In this document: in pieces, positions 7,880 through 15,374 of the stretch
How the letters are laid out: each line of letters starts with the position of its first letter
Position numbering within the stretch: position 1 is the first letter of the stretch
Assembly (NCBI GenBank): GCA_045647525.1
Contig: JAZRMK010000070.1
Span: 1-18,905, forward strand
DNA length: 18,905 bases
Reading direction: 5' to 3'
Origin: UMGS172 sp045647525
Lineage (GTDB): Bacteria > Bacillota > Clostridia > Oscillospirales > Acutalibacteraceae
Translations under genes and position numbers: made by a program
The notes under the pieces: generated by a model
Seen by the model: the letters and a program-made list of their open reading frames with translations, nothing else
Database searches by the model: none
Told to the model about the DNA's origin: nothing

Positions 7880-8908
7880 TTACAAAAGATCTGCCATTTC
7901 AAGAATAAGACGCTCGGTTTTATCCCAACCGAGACACGGGTCGGTAATGGATTTTCCGTAAATGCCCTCGCCTATTTTCTGACAGCCGTCTTCAAGATAA
8001 CTTTCTATCATAAAGCCCTTGGTCATCTTTTTGATATTTTCCGAATGGCGACAGGAATGAAGCACCTCTTTGCAGATTCTTATCTGCTCCAAATACTTCT
8101 TGCCTGAGTTAGAATGATTTGTGTCAACAATGAGCGCCATATTTTTAAGGTTACGCTCGGAATAAGCCTCATAAAGTTTATTGAGGTCTTCATAATGGTA
8201 GTTGGGCAAGCTTCTGCCTTCACTGTCGACTGAGCCGCGCAAAATCGCATGGCACAAGGGGTTGCCGTCGGTCGTGGCTTCCCAACCTCTGAAAATAAAG
8301 GTCTGCGGATGCTGGGCTGCGGTAATAGAGTTCAACATAACAGAAAAGTCGCCGCTTGTGGGGTTCTTCATACCCACGGGCATATCAATACTGCTGGCAA
8401 CGAGTCGATGCTGCTGATTCTCGACCGAGCGTGCGCCGACAGCAATATAGGACAAAACATCCGATAAATAGGCATAGTTTTCGGGATAAAGCATCTCGTC
8501 AGCTGAACTGAGACCTGTTTCAGACATGGCCCTTATATGAAGATGACGAATGGCAAGCAAGCCTTTTAACATATCCGGCTTTTCGTTGGGGTTAGGTTGA
8601 TGCACCATTCCCTTATATCCGTCACCGGTAGTTCGGGGCTTGTTTGTATAAATTCTCGGTATAAAAAGGAGCTTGTCCTTGACCTTTTCCTGCAACTTGG
8701 CAAGGCGGTGAATGTATTCGATAACCGGCTCCTCTGAATCGGCAGAGCAAGGGCCGATAATCAATAACATACGATCATCTTCACCTTTAAATATCTTTGC
8801 TATTTCCTCATCTCTTTTTTGCTTTGCCTGATTAACACTTTCAGGAACCGGCAGCTGTTCTTTTATCTCTTCGGGCTGAGGCAATAACCTTTCGTGGATA
8901 ATCGACAT
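7880..8908 (-). CDS. aroG: 3-deoxy-7-phosphoheptulonate (DAHP) synthase, class I AroFGH type
   Basis: Catalyses condensation of phosphoenolpyruvate with erythrose 4-phosphate, the first step of the shikimate pathway to aromatic amino acids. 342 residues, usual length for the E. coli AroF/G/H (AroAI-alpha) type. Metal ligands by analogy with E. coli: C54 in IGPCSA, H265 in VDTNHSNSGK, E302 in IESYLEDGCQ and D323 in ITDPCLGW. Substrate-binding motifs KPRTTGDGYKG (90-100), GARSVENQQHR (158-168) and GMKNPTSGD (179-187) are intact. No fused chorismate mutase or ACT domain is present. The paralogue symbol is a convenience only; feedback specificity (Phe, Tyr or Trp) cannot be read here. First gene of the operon; AAGGAG lies 9 nt before the ATG. 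The rest of the shikimate pathway is not in the window. Confidence 0.95.
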   Translation of the reverse strand: MSIIHERLLPQPEEIKEQLPVPESVNQAKQKRDEEIAKIFKGEDDRMLLIIGPCSADSEEPVIEYIHRLAKLQEKVKDKLLFIPRIYTNKPRTTGDGYKGMVHQPNPNEKPDMLKGLLAIRHLHIRAMSETGLSSADEMLYPENYAYLSDVLSYIAVGARSVENQQHRLVASSIDMPVGMKNPTSGDFSVMLNSITAAQHPQTFIFRGWEATTDGNPLCHAILRGSVDSEGRSLPNYHYEDLNKLYEAYSERNLKNMALIVDTNHSNSGKKYLEQIRICKEVLHSCRHSENIKKMTKGFMIESYLEDGCQKIGEGIYGKSITDPCLGWDKTERLILEMADLL

Positions 8909-8927
8909 AAAAATACTCCTTATCGTA

Positions 8928-8948
8928 AAATTTCATTAAATGAAATTT
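8928..8948. repeat. 21-bp palindrome in the aroG leader
   Basis: AAATTTCATT, one central base, then AATGAAATTT: two perfect 10-bp arms. It sits between the likely aroG transcription start and its Shine-Dalgarno, where a bound repressor would block elongation or initiation. As RNA it could fold only a 9-bp A/U-rich stem with a 3-nt loop, so a DNA operator is the more natural reading. Confidence 0.5.
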
Positions 8949-9028
8949 ATAAATATACATTTATTCTTTATATTATATCACTGCGATAATGAAATTTAAA
9001 GGTTTTAATACGATTTTTTTGAAATTTA
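8941..9028. repeat. Three direct copies of TGAAATTTA between aroG and the LTA-synthase-like gene
   Basis: TGAAATTTA occurs at 8941-8949, 8990-8998 and 9020-9028, all in the same orientation; the first copy is the right arm of the palindrome at 8928-8948. The second copy overlaps the -35 of the aroG promoter. Spacings are 49 and 30 bp. The clustering in a 231-bp region suggests binding sites for one regulator, though the motif is AT-rich and could recur by chance. Confidence 0.35.
8972..9000 (-). promoter_or_regulatory. Putative promoter of the aroG operon
   Basis: Minus strand: consensus TATAAT (8972-8977) with a weak -35 TTTAAA (8995-9000) at the optimal 17-nt spacing. Start would be near 8965, giving a leader of about 55 nt that contains the 21-bp palindrome. 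No T-box specifier structure or trp-type leader peptide was found in this short leader. Confidence 0.6.
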
Positions 9029-9069
9029 ATTATTGCCTGTGCTTACATTATAATGTTACAATTCATTCA

Positions 9070-9098
9070 TTGAAAATTTCGGTAATATGTGGTATAAT
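9070..9098 (+). promoter_or_regulatory. Promoter of the LTA-synthase-like/copA pair
   Basis: TTGAAA (9070-9075), 17-nt spacer, TATAAT (9093-9098), with TG one base before the -10 hexamer (extended -10). This is the strongest sigma-70/sigma-A type promoter in the window and predicts a leader of about 35 nt. A 12-bp palindrome ACATTATAATGT lies upstream at 9045-9056. Confidence 0.75.
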
Positions 9099-9139
9099 TG
9101 TTGCTGAATATAAAACTCTAAATTAAAAGAGGTTTTAAA

Positions 9140-11350
9140 ATGAAGATTAAAGAAACGTTGCTTGAAATGTCGCGGTCGGTTGGACGCGGTCTGAAAAAAG
9201 CATTTTTATTTTTGCATAAGAACCCGTATCTTATAATCATAATTTGCGGCTTTTTACTCAACTTTGTCGGCGAAGCGTTGGGACGCCACTCGGTTAAGGC
9301 AAGTGCTATGCATATAATTGAAAATCCGATAGCATTTCTTTACAATGTATTGATCGTCATAACTCTGCTGTCATTTTCACTGCTTTTCAAAAAGCGCTAT
9401 TTTGCACTGACGGTAATAGGAACCATCATCTTGGGATTTGCTATTGCAAATTGCCTTGTTGTTGCCGACCGCACAGCACCTTTGAAGTGGCCCGACCTTT
9501 TTGTTGTAAAATGGACTATTTTGCGAGTTTACCTTAATGCTTTTGAAATATTTTTGATAATTGCGTTGATTTTGGCACTTTTGACTGCTTTTGTGTTCTT
9601 TTTCATAAAGTGTCCTAAAAACAAGGTCAACTACCTGAAAAACGGCATTTTTTCGGGTATATGTATTTTAGTGCTTTTGGGCTCTCTCTTCCCGTTAAGG
9701 TCAAAAGGTCTTCTTATGTCGAATCACGTCAAAGACCTCACCACCGCCTATAAAAACTACGGTTTCAACTACTGCTTCCTTTGCAGTATGTTTGATGTTG
9801 GCGTGTATAAGCCACAACAGTACAGTCAGGCAACGGTTGAAAACATTGTGTCCAATCTTGATACCGCTGCAACCAATAACACCGAAGTTAACGATGCCAA
9901 AAATTATTTTAAAAACGACGGGCAACCCAACGTCATCTTTGTTCAGTTGGAATCGTTTTTTGATGTTCACCGTTTGCAGAATGTAACGTTTTCAGAAGAC
10001 CCCATTCCCACCTACTCCAAACTTTTAGAAGAGTGTTCGTCAGGAAAATTGACCGTTCCTGTTTTCGGTGCGGGAACCGCCAATACCGAGTTCGAAGTTT
10101 TGACTGGAATGTCCCTTGAATATTTCGGCGTCGGCGAATATCCTTACAACACCGTGTTGAAGAACGGAACAACCGAAAGTATATGCTATAATCTCGCAAG
10201 CCTTGGCTACAAGAGCCACGCGATCCACAACAATTCCGCCAACTTTTACTCGCGCGACCGCGCCTTCTCACATTTGGGTTTTGACACTTTTACATCCATT
10301 GAATATATGTCAAATGTAAAATACGGTCAAAACGGTTGGGCAAAGGACAGCGTATTGACCGACTGTGTTATAGACGCTTTGGATTCGAGCAAAGGTGCCG
10401 ACTTCGTTTACACCATATCTGTTCAAGGGCACGGCGCATATCCTTCCGACTCTGCCGACGACCTTTTGATTGATGCCGAAGGATTTTGCACCAACCCGAC
10501 CGTTGCCGCATCGTTTGAATACTACGTCAACCAGCTTTACGAAACCGATAAATTTATTTCGGAACTGTTGGCCGAAATCGAGGCACGTAATGAAAAGACC
10601 GTTGTAGTTCTTTTCGGTGACCATCTGCCGAGTTTTGATTACAGTTATGCCCAACTTGACGGCGGAATCTACGAAACCGAGTATATCATCTGGGACAACT
10701 TCGGACTTGATTCCGAGAGCAAAGATCTTGACTCATTCAGGCTTGCTGCCGAAGTTTTGGGTGAAATAGGCTGTGATAACGGAGTGATGACCAAGCTCCA
10801 CCAGAATTTCAGCTCGCATAGTGAGTACGGCGAATGGACCAACATTATGCTCTATGATATGCTCTATGGTGAAAACTACGCCCACAAAAATGACTCTGTA
10901 TCCTACAAGGCTACCGAGCTTGAACTGGGTATAAAGCAGCCCGTTATCACCAACGTGGAAGAATTCAACGGTTCGTTTAGAATAAGTGGAGAAAACTTCA
11001 CACCGTTTAGCACGGTTTGTGTTGAGAACAAAAAATTGGAAACCGCGTATGTTGACAGTAACACTCTTGAAATACGCAACGTAGAACTTAATTTTGACGA
11101 GCACATCAGCGTCGCTCAGGTCGACGAACGCTCCAACGTTTTAAGTCGTTCAAAATACTACACTTTAAGTCAAAAGGGTGGAAAATTGTCCGTCACGGTT
11201 GACGAAAATTATCAGGGCAAAACCCCGATAAGCGGCATTGTTACAGCAGTTATCGTTGTCGCAGTTCTCACTGTAATGATCGCTTCTGTTGCGGTTATTA
11301 TTGCTGTAAAACGCAAAAAATCAACCTCCAAACAAAATGACAACTCTTGA
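9140..11350 (+). CDS. LTA synthase family sulfatase-type phosphoglycerol transferase with C-terminal TIG-like domain and anchor
   Basis: 736-residue membrane protein related to LtaS, which builds polyglycerolphosphate (lipoteichoic acid) outside the membrane from phosphatidylglycerol. N-terminal half has about five membrane helices (near 31-48, 63-84, 88-110, 131-156, 168-186). The extracellular alkaline-phosphatase/sulfatase fold follows: E271 in VQLESFFD, putative nucleophile T313 in GAGTANTEFEVLTG, H431 in VQGHGAYP and D494/H495 in LFGDHLPS, matching the metal ligands and catalytic Thr of LtaS. Unusually, residues about 600-676 look like a TIG/IPT immunoglobulin-like module (core ISGENFTPFSTVCVENK), and a sixth helix (699-723) with a basic tail ends the protein. 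ATG is preceded by AGAGG at 7 nt. It heads a two-gene unit with copA. Substrate could be a glycerophosphate polymer or another phospholipid-derived head group. Confidence 0.88.
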   Translation: MKIKETLLEMSRSVGRGLKKAFLFLHKNPYLIIIICGFLLNFVGEALGRHSVKASAMHIIENPIAFLYNVLIVITLLSFSLLFKKRYFALTVIGTIILGFAIANCLVVADRTAPLKWPDLFVVKWTILRVYLNAFEIFLIIALILALLTAFVFFFIKCPKNKVNYLKNGIFSGICILVLLGSLFPLRSKGLLMSNHVKDLTTAYKNYGFNYCFLCSMFDVGVYKPQQYSQATVENIVSNLDTAATNNTEVNDAKNYFKNDGQPNVIFVQLESFFDVHRLQNVTFSEDPIPTYSKLLEECSSGKLTVPVFGAGTANTEFEVLTGMSLEYFGVGEYPYNTVLKNGTTESICYNLASLGYKSHAIHNNSANFYSRDRAFSHLGFDTFTSIEYMSNVKYGQNGWAKDSVLTDCVIDALDSSKGADFVYTISVQGHGAYPSDSADDLLIDAEGFCTNPTVAASFEYYVNQLYETDKFISELLAEIEARNEKTVVVLFGDHLPSFDYSYAQLDGGIYETEYIIWDNFGLDSESKDLDSFRLAAEVLGEIGCDNGVMTKLHQNFSSHSEYGEWTNIMLYDMLYGENYAHKNDSVSYKATELELGIKQPVITNVEEFNGSFRISGENFTPFSTVCVENKKLETAYVDSNTLEIRNVELNFDEHISVAQVDERSNVLSRSKYYTLSQKGGKLSVTVDENYQGKTPISGIVTAVIVVAVLTVMIASVAVIIAVKRKKSTSKQNDNS

Positions 11351-11367
11351 AAGGAGCCACTGATTTG
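11351..11367 (+). promoter_or_regulatory. Ribosome binding site and TTG start of copA
   Basis: AAGGAG (11351-11356) is followed by 8 nt and TTG at 11365. An in-frame TTG at 11347 overlaps the upstream stop but has no ribosome site at the right distance and would add six residues ahead of the metal-binding domain. I therefore place the start at 11365; no in-frame ATG lies near it. Confidence 0.8.
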
Positions 11368-13578
11368 AAACAACGTTTCAGTGTTTCGGGTATGTTCTGC
11401 GCCGCCTGTTCTGCGCGTGTTCAAAAGGCAGTATCAGAACTTGATGGCGTTACCGCAGCCGATGTAAACCTTATTGCCAACTCAATGACGGTCGAATATG
11501 ATCCTGACAAACAAAGTTTTGATTCCATCTGTCAAGCAGTAAGTGATGCAGGTTATATTGCCGGAGAATACGTTTATAAAAACTCTGCCACAAACAAAGA
11601 TGCTGCAACATTGAAAATTATATTTACCCGACTTATAACATCATTTGTGCTACTTTTTGTATTGATGTTTTTCTCGATGCAGCACATGTTCGGATATTAT
11701 ATTCCGCAAGTTTTCTTAGACCCTATCGTTATGGCGGTAACACAACTTGTAATTACCGTGCCAATTATCATTTTGAACTTCGACTACTTTAAAAGAGGCT
11801 TTAAAAACCTCGTAAAGTTGTCTCCGAATATGGATTCATTGATAGCCTTGGGCTCGTCTGCATCCTTTTTATACAGTCTTTACATTCTGATAATACACGT
11901 ACTAAACCGACTTGATATTGCCAATATTGACCTGCACGGAGAACACCTTTACTTTGAGTCGGCAGCTATGATACTGACGCTGATTACTCTTGGCAAATTT
12001 TTAGAGGCAAGAGGGAAGCGAAAAACAGGAGCTGCGGTTGAGAGCCTTATGAAATTGGCGCCAAAAACTGCAATTTTGTTAAATCCGGACAGCACCGAGC
12101 AGACCGTCAAGGTCACATCGGTAAAAGTCGGCGATCTACTTGTCGCACGTCCGGGTGATACAATTGCGGTAGACGGTGTTGTGATAGAGGGAAGTTCATC
12201 GATAGATTCAAGCGCGATCACGGGTGAAAGCATACCCGTAGAGATAGCCGAAGGCGACAAGGTTACGGGTGCTACGCAAAATCTTACCGGTAGGATTATA
12301 TACAAAGCGCAAAAAGTCGGTGAGGATACAACTATCGCCAAAATTATTCATCTCGTTGAAGAGGCAGGCGGTTCGGCTGCTCCCATCTCGCGTCTTGCCG
12401 ACAAGGTCAGTCTCTACTTCGTACCTGCGGTTATCGGCATTGCTATGCTGACCGTGGCCGTATGGTTGATTCTCAACAGAGAATTTTCCTTTGCCTTAGA
12501 TGCAGGTATATCGGTGCTTGTCATCTCCTGCCCGTGTGCATTAGGTCTTGCAACACCTGCCGCAATTATGGCAGGTATAGGAGCAGGTGCTAAAAACGGC
12601 ATTTTAGTAAAATCGGCAGCTGTACTCGAAACCTCGCACAAGGTTGATACGGTTGTGCTCGACAAAACGGGCACTGTCACCGAGGGAAAGCCTACCGTCT
12701 CTTATGTTTTCGGTGACGTTTTGCAATTAGCGGTGACAATGGAAAAGAATTCAAGCCATCCATTAGCCACTGCGGTCTGCCGATATGCCGAAGATGCAGG
12801 CATTGAACCGTTATCGGTTGATGGTTTTGAAAACTTTGCAGGTCTTGGCATTAAAGGCACAATAAACGGCAAAACCGCACTGGGCGGAAGCCTTAAATTT
12901 ATGACCGAAAACAACATCGACTTTTCATCATTTGAATCGGCAATATCAGAGATTCAAAACGACGGTGCGACCCTGTTGCTTTTTAGCCTTGACGGCAAAG
13001 CTTTGGGCGTTATCGGTGTAAAAGATAAGATTAAACCCGACAGTGTTGAAAGTGTCGCGAAAATGAAGGCTATGGGCAAGCGCGTTGTTATGCTGACAGG
13101 TGACAGCGACAGTGCCGCAAGAAGTGTTGCAGAAAACGTTAGAGTCGACGAATATCGCGCCAACGTTTTACCGCAGGACAAAAACGGGTTTATAAAAGAA
13201 TTGCAGGAATCCGGACACTGCGTTGCTATGGTCGGAGACGGAATAAACGATGCTCCAGCCCTTTGCACCGCCGACATCGGTATTGCCATAGGTGCAGGTA
13301 CCGATATTGCCATTGAAGCCGCAGACATTGTTTTATCCGGCAGCAGTCTTAACGAAGCCGTTACGGCTTTCCGTCTGGGCGATGCGGTAATACGAAACAT
13401 CAAGCTTAGTCTTTTTTGGGCATTTTTCTACAATACGCTTGGTATTCCCGTAGCAGCAGGAGCGTTGTCGTTTATAGGAATAACCCTCAACCCAATGATA
13501 GCCGCGGCTGCTATGAGTTGCAGTTCGGTATGCGTTGTCCTCAACGCACTAAGGTTAACTCGTTTTAAAAAGAAATAG
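11365..13578 (+). CDS. copA: Cu(I)-exporting P-type ATPase (P1B-1, CopA)
   Basis: 737 residues from the TTG at 11365. Pumps Cu+ (or Ag+) out of the cytoplasm. One N-terminal heavy-metal-associated domain with GMFCAACS (C12, C15; the usual residue before the first Cys is Thr, here Phe). Then about eight membrane helices, actuator motif TGES (286-289), the intramembrane CPC (389-391), phosphorylated D433 in DKTGT, the nucleotide-domain HP motif (SSHPLATA, H465), TGD and GDGIND (624-629). FYN in the seventh helix and MSCSS in the eighth are the P1B-1 copper signatures; two extra cysteines (MSCSSVCVV) flank the ligand Met/Ser. It lies 14 nt after the LTA-synthase-like gene and ends before a strong terminator. 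No CsoR, CopY or CopZ gene is nearby, so copper control, if any, is encoded elsewhere. Confidence 0.95.
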   Translation: MKQRFSVSGMFCAACSARVQKAVSELDGVTAADVNLIANSMTVEYDPDKQSFDSICQAVSDAGYIAGEYVYKNSATNKDAATLKIIFTRLITSFVLLFVLMFFSMQHMFGYYIPQVFLDPIVMAVTQLVITVPIIILNFDYFKRGFKNLVKLSPNMDSLIALGSSASFLYSLYILIIHVLNRLDIANIDLHGEHLYFESAAMILTLITLGKFLEARGKRKTGAAVESLMKLAPKTAILLNPDSTEQTVKVTSVKVGDLLVARPGDTIAVDGVVIEGSSSIDSSAITGESIPVEIAEGDKVTGATQNLTGRIIYKAQKVGEDTTIAKIIHLVEEAGGSAAPISRLADKVSLYFVPAVIGIAMLTVAVWLILNREFSFALDAGISVLVISCPCALGLATPAAIMAGIGAGAKNGILVKSAAVLETSHKVDTVVLDKTGTVTEGKPTVSYVFGDVLQLAVTMEKNSSHPLATAVCRYAEDAGIEPLSVDGFENFAGLGIKGTINGKTALGGSLKFMTENNIDFSSFESAISEIQNDGATLLLFSLDGKALGVIGVKDKIKPDSVESVAKMKAMGKRVVMLTGDSDSAARSVAENVRVDEYRANVLPQDKNGFIKELQESGHCVAMVGDGINDAPALCTADIGIAIGAGTDIAIEAADIVLSGSSLNEAVTAFRLGDAVIRNIKLSLFWAFFYNTLGIPVAAGALSFIGITLNPMIAAAAMSCSSVCVVLNALRLTRFKKK

Positions 13579-13590
13579 CCATCAAAATTC

Positions 13591-13629
13591 AAAGCACCCC
13601 TGATACCGTTTGTATCAGGGGTGCTTTTT
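13591..13629. terminator. Strong intrinsic terminator between convergent units
   Basis: A 16-bp perfect stem (AAAGCACCCCTGATAC and its complement) with the 5-nt loop CGTTT, followed by a short T run on the plus strand. It begins 12 nt after the copA stop. On the minus strand the same hairpin lies about 34 nt beyond the DUF4340-type gene stop, followed by a weaker TTTGAATTTT tract, so it can serve both convergent operons. Confidence 0.93.
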
Positions 13630-13660
13630 GTGTTGTATATAACGTTTGGAATTTTTCTTG

Positions 13661-15325
13661 TTACGGTGCAGTAACCTCTTGTCCTGCAACATATTTTGCA
13701 AGGTTTTCAATTATATCCTCTACCGGTGACTTTAACACTTCGCCCAAGACCTCACCGTTTACCCATACGTAATAACGGCGGCTCTCGTTAGGAATTTTTG
13801 TTATTTCCAGCGTTGTATCAGGAGCATCATCAATGTGCTTGAACACTACCTTCAAGACCGTTTCCGATTTGTCTGCATCAAAAACAAACTCGTGCATTGT
13901 AAGGAACAGCACTCTCTGATAAAGATACTTGAAGTGATTTGTATTGGTCAACTGACCCTTATACTTGACATCGGTGTTATACATATCCTCATCACCGCTG
14001 ATGGGTGTGTGGGTGATGTTGAAGGTATGCTTGCCGGTAGAATCGGTAAATTCAACCGACTCGATGTTGTATATGTTCTCCATAACAATGTCAGTGCTAA
14101 GCATATCGGCATAATCTTCACTTATGAATTCAAGCGCCGCGGCCGAAATGCTGAAAATCTGGGTTTTGCCCTCTATCATCATACAAAGTTCGGTCGAATC
14201 CTCACGGTAAAATCCACCGATTATAACCTTGAATTTATATTCGCCAATTTTGCACTCGATAACGCACTTGGGCTTATCAAGTCCCAAATCCTTCTTGTTT
14301 TGTTCAGTGGCAACATAACCCAAAACCGCATTAGCTCGCATACCGTCCTGCGCAAAGGCGAGGATTTTACTGATAAACTCACTGTCGGCAGGGCGATTGT
14401 ATGGCGCGGTCATCTGATAAGGCATATATTCCTTTGATGCCGAGTTGCTCATCTCGAAGCGAACGGGCTTGTTTCCAAAAATCGAACCCGAGATGGTAAT
14501 GTAATCGTATGCGCTGATCTCATCTGACTCGTTATAATATTTGGAGTTGGCAGAAGACTTTTTCATTGCCGTCAAAATCGTCTTGTTGGCGAACTCAATA
14601 GGTGTATAGTCGTAATAATCAATAATATCGTTGCTTACGATATAAACCTTTGAATCACCCGTGACAGTCACATAATGTCCATCATTGGTCGGCGTTTCAG
14701 AGCCCACAAGAATGATCTTCTCGGTGCCGTCTTCATACTGGACAACGACTCCGCGTGTTGCTTCACTGTCGGAAAGTCCGTAGTACGCATAGTACTCCTC
14801 GGGCGAATCAAATGTGTTTTCCATAGCCTTTATATACTTAATATTAAGGCAGTTTTTGATAAAGCTTGCTATTGAATCGGAAACAGTGAGGCTCTTGTCA
14901 ACGCCCTGTATCTGCCAGGTTGTTACAACTTTTTCACCGAAATTTTCACGATGCGGAATAAAGGTGTACGAAGCACTCATATTGTTGACCGAGAACGACT
15001 TGACGTTTTCAAGACCATCCGAACTGTCAACCGAGTTGATTGTACCACCCGAAGATTCGGTCGGTGCAGACATAGTAGTTGAAGATGTTGTGCCGACATT
15101 GTTCGGCACTAATTTTATTATAAGCAGAATCGAGGCGACTATGGACACACAAGCGACAATTGCCATTGCACAAATGACGATCCTCTTTATGTCCCCGTTA
15201 AATCTTCTTTTTTTCTTTTCCTCATAAACATGCTTTGTGAATATCGTTGACTGAAAAGGCTCTGGGGCTGACTGCTCCTTAACCTCTTCGGTTAAATCAT
15301 TTTTATTGGGGGTGTTTTCTGACAT
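13661..15325 (-). CDS. DUF4340-type membrane-anchored protein of the Gld-like ABC system
   Basis: 554 residues. A charged cytoplasmic N-terminus (1-47), one membrane helix (about 48-71), a Ser/Thr-rich linker (77-103) and a long extracytoplasmic part. Two beta-rich stretches share a pattern typical of DUF4340: 'GL/LGL ... V.Y/C.I.DG/GE ... I.VGG/VGS ... Y....' near 183-245 and 347-425. A further beta-rich region follows to the C-terminus. No catalytic motif or lipobox is visible. DUF4340 proteins are commonly encoded next to GldA/F/G-like genes, and this gene follows the GldG-like one after 49 nt with AAGGAG 9 nt before the ATG. Molecular function is unknown; a role as an accessory extracytoplasmic subunit is inferred from context. 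Last gene of the operon, ending just before the shared terminator. Confidence 0.82.
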   Translation of the reverse strand: MSENTPNKNDLTEEVKEQSAPEPFQSTIFTKHVYEEKKKRRFNGDIKRIVICAMAIVACVSIVASILLIIKLVPNNVGTTSSTTMSAPTESSGGTINSVDSSDGLENVKSFSVNNMSASYTFIPHRENFGEKVVTTWQIQGVDKSLTVSDSIASFIKNCLNIKYIKAMENTFDSPEEYYAYYGLSDSEATRGVVVQYEDGTEKIILVGSETPTNDGHYVTVTGDSKVYIVSNDIIDYYDYTPIEFANKTILTAMKKSSANSKYYNESDEISAYDYITISGSIFGNKPVRFEMSNSASKEYMPYQMTAPYNRPADSEFISKILAFAQDGMRANAVLGYVATEQNKKDLGLDKPKCVIECKIGEYKFKVIIGGFYREDSTELCMMIEGKTQIFSISAAALEFISEDYADMLSTDIVMENIYNIESVEFTDSTGKHTFNITHTPISGDEDMYNTDVKYKGQLTNTNHFKYLYQRVLFLTMHEFVFDADKSETVLKVVFKHIDDAPDTTLEITKIPNESRRYYVWVNGEVLGEVLKSPVEDIIENLAKYVAGQEVTAP

Positions 15326-15374
15326 TTATCATGTCTCCTTTAAACTTCGGAACATACTTGATTGAATTTAAAAG

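Noticed and set aside
8909..8965. T-box or leader-peptide attenuator ahead of aroG
   Set aside because: The leader is only about 55 nt, has no T-box core sequence, no run of aromatic codons and no terminator hairpin.
11347..11364. Start of copA at TTG 11347
   Set aside because: It overlaps the upstream stop and has no ribosome site at proper distance, while AAGGAG is 8 nt before the TTG at 11365, which gives the usual short lead into the metal-binding domain.
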